Positions 52,491 to 59,967 of a stretch of 64,000 bases of DNA are shown here, in pieces. The position numbers and the translations under genes were made by a program. The stretch comes from an uncultured candidate division WWE3 bacterium. GTDB lineage: Bacteria > Patescibacteriota > WWE3 > UBA101185 > UBA10185. Location: NCBI GenBank assembly GCA_938004185.1, contig CALKWN010000065.1, forward strand, positions 372,001 to 436,000, given 5' to 3'. Under the pieces are notes generated by a model. That model saw nothing but the letters and a program-made list of their open reading frames with translations, ran no database searches and had not been told where the DNA came from. Every line of letters begins with the position of its first letter. The first letter of the stretch is position 1.

Positions 52491-53602
52491 GCACAGACGT
52501 TGCTATAGTTCTTGGCACAAGACCGGAAATAATCAGATTTGCCCCCATTATAAAAGAGTTAAATGATCAAAAAAGTGTAAGCACGGAAGTGGTTTACACG
52601 GGTCAACACTACTCACCAGAGATGAGTAACATTTTTTTTGAAGATCTTAATTTGGAGCTCCCGAAATACACCATTTCACTAAATAAAAAAAATCCTGTAG
52701 AGCAAACGGCTGAGATTATACAAGGATTGGCAACAGTATTCGATGAATTAAAACCAAAAATTGTATGCGTTTGGGGAGATACAAACTCAAGTTTGAGTGC
52801 AGGACTTGCAGCAAATAAAATGCGTATCAAAATTATGCACATCGAGGCTGGGTGCAGAAGCGGAGATTTTAGCATGTCTGAGGAATATAACAGAATTATA
52901 CTAGATCACATCTCTGATTTTCTAATTCCGCTATCTAAACACGACAAAGAAAACCTACAAAAAGAACTTGTTCATGGAGAAATATACTTAGCCGGAGACC
53001 CTTTATTAGATATTTTTTTAAACAAAAAAAAGTCTATAAAGCGTAGAGGGCTTGCAAATCAATACAAAAAAAATAAGTACTTGGCCCTTTTTACATTACA
53101 CAGAGCGGAAAATGTCGACTCTAAAACAATATTAAAAAATATTTTAATAGGAATAACCAACAGTCTCGCAAAATACAACAACTGCGATGTTATTCTACCT
53201 CTACATCCGAGGACAAAAAAAATGTTACAGGAATTCGGTTTTACAAAACTCATAAAGTCTAATTTTGTAAATGTCACCGAACCGCTCGGCTACGATGATA
53301 TAGTAGAAGTTTTGACAGATGTTGATTTTGTAATTACTGATTCCGGTGGATTGCAAAAAGAAGCTTTTTTTGCCAAAAGGCCATGTATTACACTAAGAAA
53401 ATCTACAGAGTGGGTAGATACAGTAAAACTTAAAGCAAATAAGCTAATCGACCCTATATCTTTTAAAGAACTACCAAATATTGAAAACTTTGTGAAGACT
53501 GGCAACGCATTGTTTAAAAAAACAGTCGCGAAACCATACGGCGATGGAAACGCCACTGAAAAAATAGTTGGATTTATTAACAGTCGTGTCAACAGGGATT
53601 AG
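52487..53602 (+). CDS. wbpI: Non-hydrolysing UDP-sugar 2-epimerase, WbpI/WecB-like
   Basis: Inverts C2 of a UDP-2-acetamido sugar, here probably turning the gluco form of the diacetamido uronate into the manno form. The 371 residues show VLGTRPEIIRFAPIIKEL, HIEAGCRSGDFSMSEEYNR with the catalytic acidic residues, FTLHRAENVDS with the catalytic His, and DSGGLQKEAFFAKRPCITLR followed by KSTEW. The STEW ending is closer to WbpI-type enzymes than to WecB (usually TERPE). It overlaps the oxidoreductase gene by 4 bp and is the last gene of the cassette. No terminator is visible in the 283 nt that follow. Confidence 0.9.
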   Translation: MSTDVAIVLGTRPEIIRFAPIIKELNDQKSVSTEVVYTGQHYSPEMSNIFFEDLNLELPKYTISLNKKNPVEQTAEIIQGLATVFDELKPKIVCVWGDTNSSLSAGLAANKMRIKIMHIEAGCRSGDFSMSEEYNRIILDHISDFLIPLSKHDKENLQKELVHGEIYLAGDPLLDIFLNKKKSIKRRGLANQYKKNKYLALFTLHRAENVDSKTILKNILIGITNSLAKYNNCDVILPLHPRTKKMLQEFGFTKLIKSNFVNVTEPLGYDDIVEVLTDVDFVITDSGGLQKEAFFAKRPCITLRKSTEWVDTVKLKANKLIDPISFKELPNIENFVKTGNALFKKTVAKPYGDGNATEKIVGFINSRVNRD

Positions 53603-53885
53603 AATCAACTTATTCAAAAATTACTTTATGCTGTAAAACAAAATATCTACAAATAAAACTAACACAAAAAAATGCCACAAACAGATTCACAGGCACGCTT
53701 GCGCCCAAAGTACATAGGCATAACTGACGAAGACACCAGCAAACAAACAAAGAGTAACAAATTACCATATTATAACTGATCGGTAAATTACATTTTATCT
53801 ATAAAAATACTTGTATTTCCACCTAACAAGGTAAAATTACTTGAACACATAATGGAGATGTGTAAAAACACTGCTTTAGGGTACC

Positions 53886-54527
53886 TTACTGCACTCTACA
53901 AATCGCTACATTGTAGGCAAGAATGCTACGGGGAGCAAACCTTTCCATCAAGTACTCGTAGAGTTTAAAAAACTTTAATAGTTTCGTGGGATATAGATGT
54001 GCCTCGAAGAATTTAAACTCTGCTTTCGGGTATATTTCTAACACAATTTGCTTAAAGTAGTATTGAGTAAAATGATTGTGCCCTCTAATCTTAACCATAT
54101 GTGGATAAAACAAAGGATTATACCTATTACCTTCTAATATTATTACGTAACCTCCAGCCTTAGTAACTCTTTTTAGTTCACCCAACGCTTTTATATGAAT
54201 CGCACGATCTTGGTTTAACTCATCGACATGATGGAGAACATCGTGGATAAAAGTATAATCAAAACTTTTATCGCTATAGGGAAGATTATCAGCACTAGCA
54301 TTGGTAAAGTCGAGCTCGAGCAAGTCTGAGTTAGGGTGCTTATAAACGTCGCAGCCTTTTACCAAAAGGCAGAAAGCCTCCTTAAAAATTTTGGCGTCAG
54401 AACAATCACCGCACCCCACATCTAAAAGCTGAAACCCAGGTTCAAAAGGAAATGCAAGTTTTTCAAAAATATCGTTTTTATACTGGCCATATTTTCTTAA
54501 GTCGTGATCTAACTTAGTAAATTTCAT
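53886..54527 (-). CDS. SAM-dependent methyltransferase (class I)
   Basis: A 213-residue methyltransferase. Motif I is FQLLDVGCGDCSDAKIF, later blocks are FDYTFIHDVLHHVDELNQDRA (HDVLHHV in place of EVIEHI) and ELKRVTKAGGYVIILEGNRYN, and the end ILAYNVAICRVQ is a strand. It faces the end of the plus-strand cassette across a 283-nt gap in which I see no gene, terminator or tRNA. It overlaps the GT4 gene upstream by 4 bp. The substrate is unknown; a glycan or lipid carrier is suggested by its setting. Confidence 0.85.
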   Translation of the reverse strand: MKFTKLDHDLRKYGQYKNDIFEKLAFPFEPGFQLLDVGCGDCSDAKIFKEAFCLLVKGCDVYKHPNSDLLELDFTNASADNLPYSDKSFDYTFIHDVLHHVDELNQDRAIHIKALGELKRVTKAGGYVIILEGNRYNPLFYPHMVKIRGHNHFTQYYFKQIVLEIYPKAEFKFFEAHLYPTKLLKFFKLYEYLMERFAPRSILAYNVAICRVQ

Positions 54528-55687
54528 ATAACTGTACTGATAGCAGAATTAAATATAAATTCCCAGTCATAGCTTTTGACAAAAGACCTTGTAATTAATC
54601 TAATGTCTTTATGGTCATCTTTTAGTATATCGATCAAGCTATTCGCAAAAAAGCTTTTTTCCTGTGTTTCGTTGGACAAATTTTCAGGTTTGTACTGTTC
54701 CATTTCACTTACAAAAGCACTTGTCAGCACTTCTAATCCACAAGCTAAGTACAACTTAATTTTCGCAGGGTCTGCAAAATAGGTAAAACTCAAGTTCCCT
54801 GCATCATCGTACTTGTCATAAAGGGCTACCGCCACAGCACATTTGGAAATTAAAATCTCAACATCTTCGGCGTTCTCTACGTAACCTTTAAAATCAACCT
54901 TTTCAGAGACATCCAACTTATTAGCTAACTCTTTAAGTCCAGGCAAATAATCCCCATCGCCAATTATTAGAAGTTTGAAATCCGGTATAAATTTTATAAT
55001 TTCAGGCATAGCGCCAATTACATACTGCACTCCTTGTTTTTTCGTAACATGCCCCATAAAAACAGCCGTGTGCTTCTCTCTCTCATCGAAAGGCCTTGGG
55101 TGTATTCTATTCAACCACACACCAATTGGAACAACTTTCTGATTTCCTCCAGAAAACCCAAAATACTCCTTTCGGGCCTCTTCCATCCTAGCTGACAAAT
55201 TCCATGTCTCATCGCAATTCTTAACGCAAATCCTATCAGCCCAGTGATACATGCTGTTCATCAGCTTATTACTAAAACGATGTGGATTGTAATCAATAAC
55301 ATAGTACACATTCTTTCTAACTCTACCCAACCTTTTTAGTATAACGCCAGCCATCGCGTTCACATTATCACTACCTACATATAAATCATATTCAAAACCA
55401 CTTCTTAGAACCCAAAGTACAGATCTGAAAATATGCAAAATGTAATCAAGCAGATTAATTTTTCTTGAGGGTAATTTTGTATAACACTCTTTAGTTTTCT
55501 GTCCTTCCTCATAAATTTCATAAGCTGATCCTTTCAATCTTTTATCATGAAAGAGGGGATGTCCTATAAAAAAAACCTTTTTGGCATCGTGATCCAGTAA
55601 ATACTTTTTCAAATCTTGAGCAGGCCCTGTGGCAAAAACATGGGTTGAAATAACAAAAGACTTATCGCTATAATTCACTGCCCCCAC
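54524..55687 (-). CDS. Glycosyltransferase family 4
   Basis: A 387-residue GT-B enzyme with a divergent N-terminus (KSFVISTHVFATGPAQDLKKYL). The donor half has HTAVFMGHVTKKQGVQYVIGAM and DFKLLIIGDGDYLPGLKELA, followed by VDFKGYVENAEDVEILISKC. The usual E-x7-E helix is replaced by TYFADPAKIKLYLACGLEVLTS, as in some non-standard GT4 members. Its start overlaps the end of the GT2 gene by 13 bp and its end overlaps the methyltransferase by 4 bp. Substrates are unknown. Confidence 0.85.
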   Translation of the reverse strand: MGAVNYSDKSFVISTHVFATGPAQDLKKYLLDHDAKKVFFIGHPLFHDKRLKGSAYEIYEEGQKTKECYTKLPSRKINLLDYILHIFRSVLWVLRSGFEYDLYVGSDNVNAMAGVILKRLGRVRKNVYYVIDYNPHRFSNKLMNSMYHWADRICVKNCDETWNLSARMEEARKEYFGFSGGNQKVVPIGVWLNRIHPRPFDEREKHTAVFMGHVTKKQGVQYVIGAMPEIIKFIPDFKLLIIGDGDYLPGLKELANKLDVSEKVDFKGYVENAEDVEILISKCAVAVALYDKYDDAGNLSFTYFADPAKIKLYLACGLEVLTSAFVSEMEQYKPENLSNETQEKSFFANSLIDILKDDHKDIRLITRSFVKSYDWEFIFNSAISTVI

Positions 55688-56712
55688 CCCTCCCTACTAA
55701 CCTCACCCCTCTTAAAATAACCCAAAAACCTTCCCCAACCGTATTCCCACAACGTAACCCAGCATGCAACCGGATGAAAAAACCAAGCACAATCAAATTT
55801 TTTATTAAATCCCTTAATCATTTGCATAAGTAAAGGTATCACTAACACGCACGATAACACAAACTTTATCAAACCTTTAGACTTGCTTCCGCCTAAATCC
55901 ATGTCGCCCCAATCAAACTCCCTATCCTTCTTCTCATGCAAATGATATAAATAATCCCTTACCCGCCTCCTCTGCTTCCTTGCAAACTTACCCACATCAC
56001 TTCCGCAAAAATTATGAATAATACCGTTTTTAACCTTAATAAATTTCACGGCGCCCTTTTCATTAATTTCTCTTGCCAAAATATCAATATCAAACAAATA
56101 ATCTCCGGCTACACGGCTTTTTAAAAACTCGCTTCTAAATACAGTTCCGTTCGCGCCAATTGTAGGAACACCTCTCTTGTCCAACCTCACCAATAAATAC
56201 TCACCAAAATCTTCTTCACCGTGCTCAACTTCGGTCCATTTTCCCGTGAGCAAGTTTATACGATCGTAGTTGCCCAAAAACATAACCAAAGGATCATTCA
56301 TGCCTATCATTGCACAATACCTGTCAATAAACCCATCTTCCTGCCTCCAAACATATTCCCACGGCTCGCTCCCCACCGCTTCCGAGTGTTTTAATAGCGG
56401 ATCTACCATCTCGTTAAACCAATTTTCTGTAGGTAAAATGTTATCCGAATCAATTAAGGCCACGAATTCCCCGGTGCTTGCCTTTAAAGCGCAGGCCTTA
56501 CCCGCTTCTCCTGTTTTAAGTTTGTTCTCAACAATTTTCGCCTCGTATTTACGGGCAATTTCCAAAGTTGCGTCGGTCGAACCACCGTCTGCTACAACTA
56601 TTTCAATTTTTTCTTTGGGGTAGTTTTGCGTGTTTATGGATTTGAGGCAGTTTTCCAATACTTTTGAAGCGTTTAATGTAGGTATTAAGACTGATATCGT
56701 AGGCCTGTCCAC
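55675..56712 (-). CDS. Glycosyltransferase family 2 with C-terminal membrane segment
   Basis: A 345-residue GT-A enzyme. The N-terminal ISVLIPTLNASKVLENCLKS, VADGGSTDATLEIA and the DxD motif in ALIDSDNILPTENWF are standard. A later KFVLSCVLVIPLLMQMIKGF segment (about 285-305) is probably a membrane span. The C-terminus is WVTLWEYGWGRFLGYF followed by a basic tail. It overlaps the GT4 gene downstream by 13 bp and begins 19 nt after the end of the DUF457-like gene. The donor cannot be predicted. Confidence 0.9.
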   Translation of the reverse strand: MDRPTISVLIPTLNASKVLENCLKSINTQNYPKEKIEIVVADGGSTDATLEIARKYEAKIVENKLKTGEAGKACALKASTGEFVALIDSDNILPTENWFNEMVDPLLKHSEAVGSEPWEYVWRQEDGFIDRYCAMIGMNDPLVMFLGNYDRINLLTGKWTEVEHGEEDFGEYLLVRLDKRGVPTIGANGTVFRSEFLKSRVAGDYLFDIDILAREINEKGAVKFIKVKNGIIHNFCGSDVGKFARKQRRRVRDYLYHLHEKKDREFDWGDMDLGGSKSKGLIKFVLSCVLVIPLLMQMIKGFNKKFDCAWFFHPVACWVTLWEYGWGRFLGYFKRGEVSREGWGQ

Positions 56713-56731
56713 CTGTATATTCTACTACAAA

Positions 56732-57163
56732 TCAACATGCAAATATCCGCGCGAGATCAAATCCGTTCAAAAACCGGCCTATCCAAAAATATGCGTACCA
56801 GTAAGCAGGGTTTGTAACATAATCCCAAATCAAATGAAATATTAGCCCCAAGAGTAAAGCGCAAAAAATATACTTTTTCTTTGATATAGCGGTAAGAACA
56901 CCCAGCAACAACACCAATTCCCAGCTATGAAAAACTATATAGCAGGGGGCGCCTAAATTGTACTGCGTGCCGGATAGGAAACCCGCCAAATCGTACCATT
57001 TTCCACCCCACAGCAAAAAATCAACATAATGGTCGAAATCAACCAAAAAACCCGATATTATGGACAAAACATAGCTAATTCTTTTTTTACAGAGCCTGTA
57101 GCATACGTAGCCGGCAAAAAGTGAGAGCCCTAAATGGCCCATTTCTGTGAGTAAAAGGTACAT
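56732..57163 (-). CDS. DUF457/YdjM-like membrane-bound putative metal-dependent hydrolase
   Basis: A 143-residue protein with about four membrane spans and a set of His and Asp residues placed as in the YdjM/DUF457 family. These are His10, the DFDHYVDF motif (Asp42, Asp44, His45, Asp48), FHSWE at 78-82 and FHLIWDY with His110 and Asp114. Members are predicted metal-dependent hydrolases related to lipid phosphatase folds, but few have been tested. Lipid-linked intermediates would be natural substrates in this locus (inference). It is the first gene of the minus-strand group ending at 53886 and diverges from the small-protein operon that starts at 57232. Confidence 0.65.
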   Translation of the reverse strand: MYLLLTEMGHLGLSLFAGYVCYRLCKKRISYVLSIISGFLVDFDHYVDFLLWGGKWYDLAGFLSGTQYNLGAPCYIVFHSWELVLLLGVLTAISKKKYIFCALLLGLIFHLIWDYVTNPAYWYAYFWIGRFLNGFDLARIFAC

Positions 57164-57172
57164 CTGAACTAT

Positions 57173-57201
57173 TTTACTATACCCGAAAGTTTTGGTAGAC
57201 T
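57173..57201 (+). promoter_or_regulatory. Promoter of the three-small-protein operon (TTTACT, 17 nt, TAGACT)
   Basis: TTTACT (57173-57178) and TAGACT (57196-57201) each match the consensus in four of six positions and are 17 nt apart. The predicted start near 57208 leaves a leader of about 24 nt. The leader contains AAGGAGGG at 57220-57227, correctly spaced from the ATG at 57232. Confidence 0.45.
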
Positions 57202-57231
57202 AGCACAAAATAACGGGCAAAGGAGGGAAAA

Positions 57232-57468
57232 ATGTACATCTTTGCTTTTACCGACGATCAAAAGCTCATAAATACCGTGGGCTGGATCAGAGACAACAAA
57301 TTCCCCGCGTGGGTTATTGATTGGCCGACAAAGCGGATCAAGATATTCTGCAAAGGGAACGCCGAGAAATTAATTAAAGGCCTCTTGGAAATAGGGTTAA
57401 GCGAAAATAACATCTCTATAGAAAAACCCCACAAAACTGAAGGTTTAGATAACATCTGGCAGGTCTGA
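57232..57468 (+). CDS. Small protein, first of three tandem, similarly built proteins
   Basis: A 78-residue soluble protein that I do not recognise. By inspection it alternates strand, helix, strand, helix, strand. The order is YIFAFTDDQ, a helix through LINTVGWIRDNK, AWVIDW, RIKIFCKG, a helix through AEKLIKGLLEIG, then NISIEK. A strong Shine-Dalgarno (AAGGAGGG) and a fitting promoter support expression. The next two proteins share this plan and the RI-x-x-F motif. The compact form suggests a small binding domain, possibly for nucleotide or RNA. No link to the glycan genes can be shown. Confidence 0.75.
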   Translation: MYIFAFTDDQKLINTVGWIRDNKFPAWVIDWPTKRIKIFCKGNAEKLIKGLLEIGLSENNISIEKPHKTEGLDNIWQV

Positions 57469-57501
57469 CAACTTATTGCGTTGACCCAAAGGAGGTGGGT
57501 G

Positions 57502-57720
57502 ATGCCGATCGTTTTTTGGTCTAAAGACGACATGTTGAAAGCAAAGGATCTCGGAGAGGAATGTAAAATATTTGAAGGGTATGACTACAACTTTAACCCG
57601 AATGAATACAGGATAACTTTTTACCCTGAAAAATCGGAACAGCAAATAAAGTTTGTGTGCGCTCTAAATGTTTACAATAAATACTCGGGGATGCAGCCTA
57701 TCGTGTATCACATTGTGTGA
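57502..57720 (+). CDS. Small protein, second of three tandem, similarly built proteins
   Basis: A 72-residue soluble protein starting MPIVFWSKDDM. The frame stays open back to a TTG at 57481, but AAAGGAGG at 57488-57495 sits 6 nt before the ATG at 57502, which fixes the start. The order of elements matches the first protein. A strand (PIVFWS) leads to a helix with KAKDLGEECKIFEGY, a strand (EYRITFYPEK), a helix through QQIKFVCALNVYNKY and a final strand (PIVYHIV). No known family is evident. It lies 33 nt after the stop of the first gene. Confidence 0.75.
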   Translation: MPIVFWSKDDMLKAKDLGEECKIFEGYDYNFNPNEYRITFYPEKSEQQIKFVCALNVYNKYSGMQPIVYHIV

Positions 57721-57746
57721 TATAAAAAATACCTAAGGAGAGTACT

Positions 57747-57971
57747 ATGAGATTAGTGTATGTGAGAGCAGCGTCAAGAGAAGATTTGGAGCTACTCAGA
57801 AATAAGTATGTCGAACTGAAAGGCGACCCGAAAAGAATAAGCGTATTTTGCGATGACATTACCAAAAGATACGTTTTAAGATCTCTTCAGGCCAATAAAA
57901 TTCTTGATGCTCTTGAAATTCTCAATCAGGAGTGTAAGTACAAGATTACGTTTCTGAAACATAGGCACTAG
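57747..57971 (+). CDS. Small protein, third of three tandem, similarly built proteins
   Basis: A 74-residue soluble basic protein. The plan is again strand (RLVYVRAAS), helix (EDLELLRNKYVEL), strand (RISVFCDD), helix (KRYVLRSLQANKILDALEIL) and strand (YKITFLKHRH). The RISVFC element is close to RIKIFC of the first protein, which suggests that the three arose by duplication followed by strong divergence. The Shine-Dalgarno is TAAGGAGAG, placed 5-6 nt before the ATG. The gene ends 15 nt before a strong terminator, which closes the small operon. Confidence 0.75.
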   Translation: MRLVYVRAASREDLELLRNKYVELKGDPKRISVFCDDITKRYVLRSLQANKILDALEILNQECKYKITFLKHRH

Positions 57972-57986
57972 CCTTACAAACCAAAT

Positions 57987-58025
57987 GACCGTGATTTTTT
58001 AAACGAAATTCACGGTCTTTTTTTT
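57987..58025 (+). terminator. Rho-independent terminator of the small-protein operon
   Basis: GACCGTGA (57987-57994) pairs with TCACGGTC (58010-58017), with extra A-T pairs in the loop flanks, and eight T residues follow (58018-58025). It ends the three-gene unit and abuts the stop codon of the converging radical SAM gene. For the opposite strand the T-run is poor, so it acts mainly in the plus direction. Confidence 0.9.
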
Positions 58026-58028
58026 ATT

Positions 58029-59654
58029 TTAAATATTTTTTAGATTTTCGTTTTTGCTCTTCTTCGAAAAAATATGACCGGACAAACTCCTTACGGCATT
58101 CTTCCAAAATTTTGGAGACAACCAATTTACTTTTGTTTGCTCTTTATCAAAATCCAAAAGGTGGCCTAAAAGTTTCCACGCCGAATACCATAGAAATCTC
58201 ACGTCATTAAAGTTTCTTACCGATAAAATTTTTCTGACAATGTATTTAGGAGTGAAAAATGAAGAGTACAAAGATTGTGTAAGTTCGTACAAGCGCTCAT
58301 TTGTAAACGGCACTTTCATAACCGGTCTGCGCATATCGAATAACTCGTAATTTGTGGGGTCCACCTGAAACCAATCATTTTCCAGACACTCTTTATATAA
58401 GGGTGTTCCGGGGTAAGGAATTACTATTGTTGCCTGCATGGTGTCTATATACCCTTTTTTAAACAGTTCTTTAGCCAAATTAATAGTATTTTGAGCCATT
58501 TCTTCGGTTTCCCAGGGATAGCCCAGCATTACGGTTACGTGGGGCTCCAAACCGGCTTTTTTGGCGATTTTTGCCCCCTCTTCTATTTCTTCCACTTTTA
58601 GCCCTTTATCGAGCTTATCTAAAGTGTATTGGTTGGCTGACTCCATTCCGTACAAGATAAACCTGAAATTGGCCTTTTTCATTAATTCGTAATACTCGGC
58701 TGTCAGCGCATTTAAGCGCATGTTACAACCCAGTACAACTTTTTTGTTATACCCAGACTCAATCATGAGCTCACAGAATTTTTTGAGAGGAGGGCCGATA
58801 AATAGAGTTCCCGCATCGTCAAATATTTCTTTTACACCGTACTTATCTACAACATGTTTAACCTCGGCAAATAATCTTTCGGGAGAAAATCTCCTGTAAT
58901 GTCCGCGCGGATTTAAAGTATGATCCCATACACAAAATGTACATCTATTCCACCAGCAATCTCTGCCTGAATACATGTATGTAGCAGGAGTATATTTATA
59001 ATTTCCGTTTTCATAAGCATAAAGTTCCCATTTAGTTAAATCACGATCAATAAAAGGCAAATCGTCTAAATTGTGTTTTAACTCCAACGGACCACTTTGG
59101 CAGTACTCGCCTTTTTCTGTTTTATGAATTTTCAGCCACTTGGGATCTATTTTGACAGCACCATCTTCTTTTCTTGTGTAAATACCTCCGGGAATATATT
59201 TATCTTCTTTTATTGCTTCAATCAAGTCGCTTAAAACGAAATCGTAATCCCCTCCCGTTATTATGTAATCAACCTTGCATGAATCCATTGTTTCAGTGGG
59301 ATTCCAGGTTACGTGGTCGCCCACCATTATGATTTTTGTCTTCGGGAGTTTTTCTTTAATCCCATCAGTAATTGCCCAGTGCTGTTTTATTACAGGAGCT
59401 TTTGTTTCCATTAAAATAAAATCTGGATTTTCTTTTGTTAGCGTATCAAGCCACTCGTTATATTCTTTCTTTTCAGCTATTCCGTCCATCCAAAAAACAT
59501 CGTGACCCCTCTGTTTAGCCAGAGATGCCGCATAAGCCGGAACCATGGGATAAATATATGTTGGCGCATTAAAATATTGGAACTGACGGTTTTGGGATAG
59601 GAGCGGAACTCCTTTTGTCTGTTGTATAGGGGGGTATGCTATTACGATTTTCAC
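58029..59654 (-). CDS. B12-binding-type radical SAM protein with a CX4CX2C cluster motif
   Basis: A protein of about 541 residues. The N-terminal 150 residues fit a cobalamin-binding Rossmann domain (VPAYAASLAKQRGHDVFWMD, IIMVGDHVTWNPTETM, DYIITGGDY) but lack the DxHxxG base-off motif. The radical SAM domain follows. Its cluster cysteines are Cys235, Cys240 and Cys243 in SGRDCWWNRCTFCVWD, spaced C-x4-C-x2-C where most of the superfamily has C-x3-C-x2-C. The glycine-rich MLGYPWETEE and the IVIPYPGTPLYKECLEND end block are typical of BchE/HpnP-like enzymes. The frame opens with TTG-TTG-GTG; GTG at 59654 gives the expected MKIVIAYPP. The next gene upstream is a ferredoxin. Methylation or rearrangement of a lipid or sugar is plausible. 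Confidence 0.85.
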   Translation of the reverse strand: MKIVIAYPPIQQTKGVPLLSQNRQFQYFNAPTYIYPMVPAYAASLAKQRGHDVFWMDGIAEKKEYNEWLDTLTKENPDFILMETKAPVIKQHWAITDGIKEKLPKTKIIMVGDHVTWNPTETMDSCKVDYIITGGDYDFVLSDLIEAIKEDKYIPGGIYTRKEDGAVKIDPKWLKIHKTEKGEYCQSGPLELKHNLDDLPFIDRDLTKWELYAYENGNYKYTPATYMYSGRDCWWNRCTFCVWDHTLNPRGHYRRFSPERLFAEVKHVVDKYGVKEIFDDAGTLFIGPPLKKFCELMIESGYNKKVVLGCNMRLNALTAEYYELMKKANFRFILYGMESANQYTLDKLDKGLKVEEIEEGAKIAKKAGLEPHVTVMLGYPWETEEMAQNTINLAKELFKKGYIDTMQATIVIPYPGTPLYKECLENDWFQVDPTNYELFDMRRPVMKVPFTNERLYELTQSLYSSFFTPKYIVRKILSVRNFNDVRFLWYSAWKLLGHLLDFDKEQTKVNWLSPKFWKNAVRSLSGHIFSKKSKNENLKNI

Positions 59655-59711
59655 CAACAAAGTATATAGAAATTAAACTGCTATTTCAATTAGATATTGA
59701 TATATATCTAT

Positions 59712-59966
59712 TTATTGTTTGGGGTAAAGAATATTTCCTTCAAGATCCTCTACAATTATTGCGGTTGTTGGACAAGAAGCCGCAGCTTTTATGATTTCTT
59801 CAGCTTCATCCCAAGTGCCCTGCTTGGCATAAACTATGCCCTCAGAATCTAGATCGAAAGTCTCGGGGGCATGTATGATACAGGTGGCGGCACTCACACA
59901 TTTATCGTTTATGACTTTTATTACAACTTTTGCTCCGGGATTTTTATATATTTTTATTTCGTCCAT
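59712..59966 (-). CDS. Ferredoxin with three cluster cysteines (probable 3Fe-4S)
   Basis: An 84-residue single-cluster ferredoxin. The cluster residues are Cys23 and Cys29 in DKCVSAATC, with Ala26 where a four-iron protein has its second Cys, and Cys65 in ASCPTTAI. This three-Cys pattern fits [3Fe-4S] ferredoxins, or a [4Fe-4S] form with a labile iron. It lies 57 nt upstream of the radical SAM gene on the same strand, so it is a plausible electron donor for reductive SAM cleavage (inference). It sits 1 nt after the end of the GT2 gene upstream, so the whole minus-strand run is probably one transcript. Confidence 0.9.
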   Translation of the reverse strand: MDEIKIYKNPGAKVVIKVINDKCVSAATCIIHAPETFDLDSEGIVYAKQGTWDEAEEIIKAAASCPTTAIIVEDLEGNILYPKQ

Positions 59967-59967
59967 A

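Noticed and set aside
53603..53885. Possible 36-codon ORF from the ATG at 53672 in the gap after the cassette
   Set aside because: It has no Shine-Dalgarno and no recognisable motif. The gap shows no terminator, tRNA or repeat that I can support.
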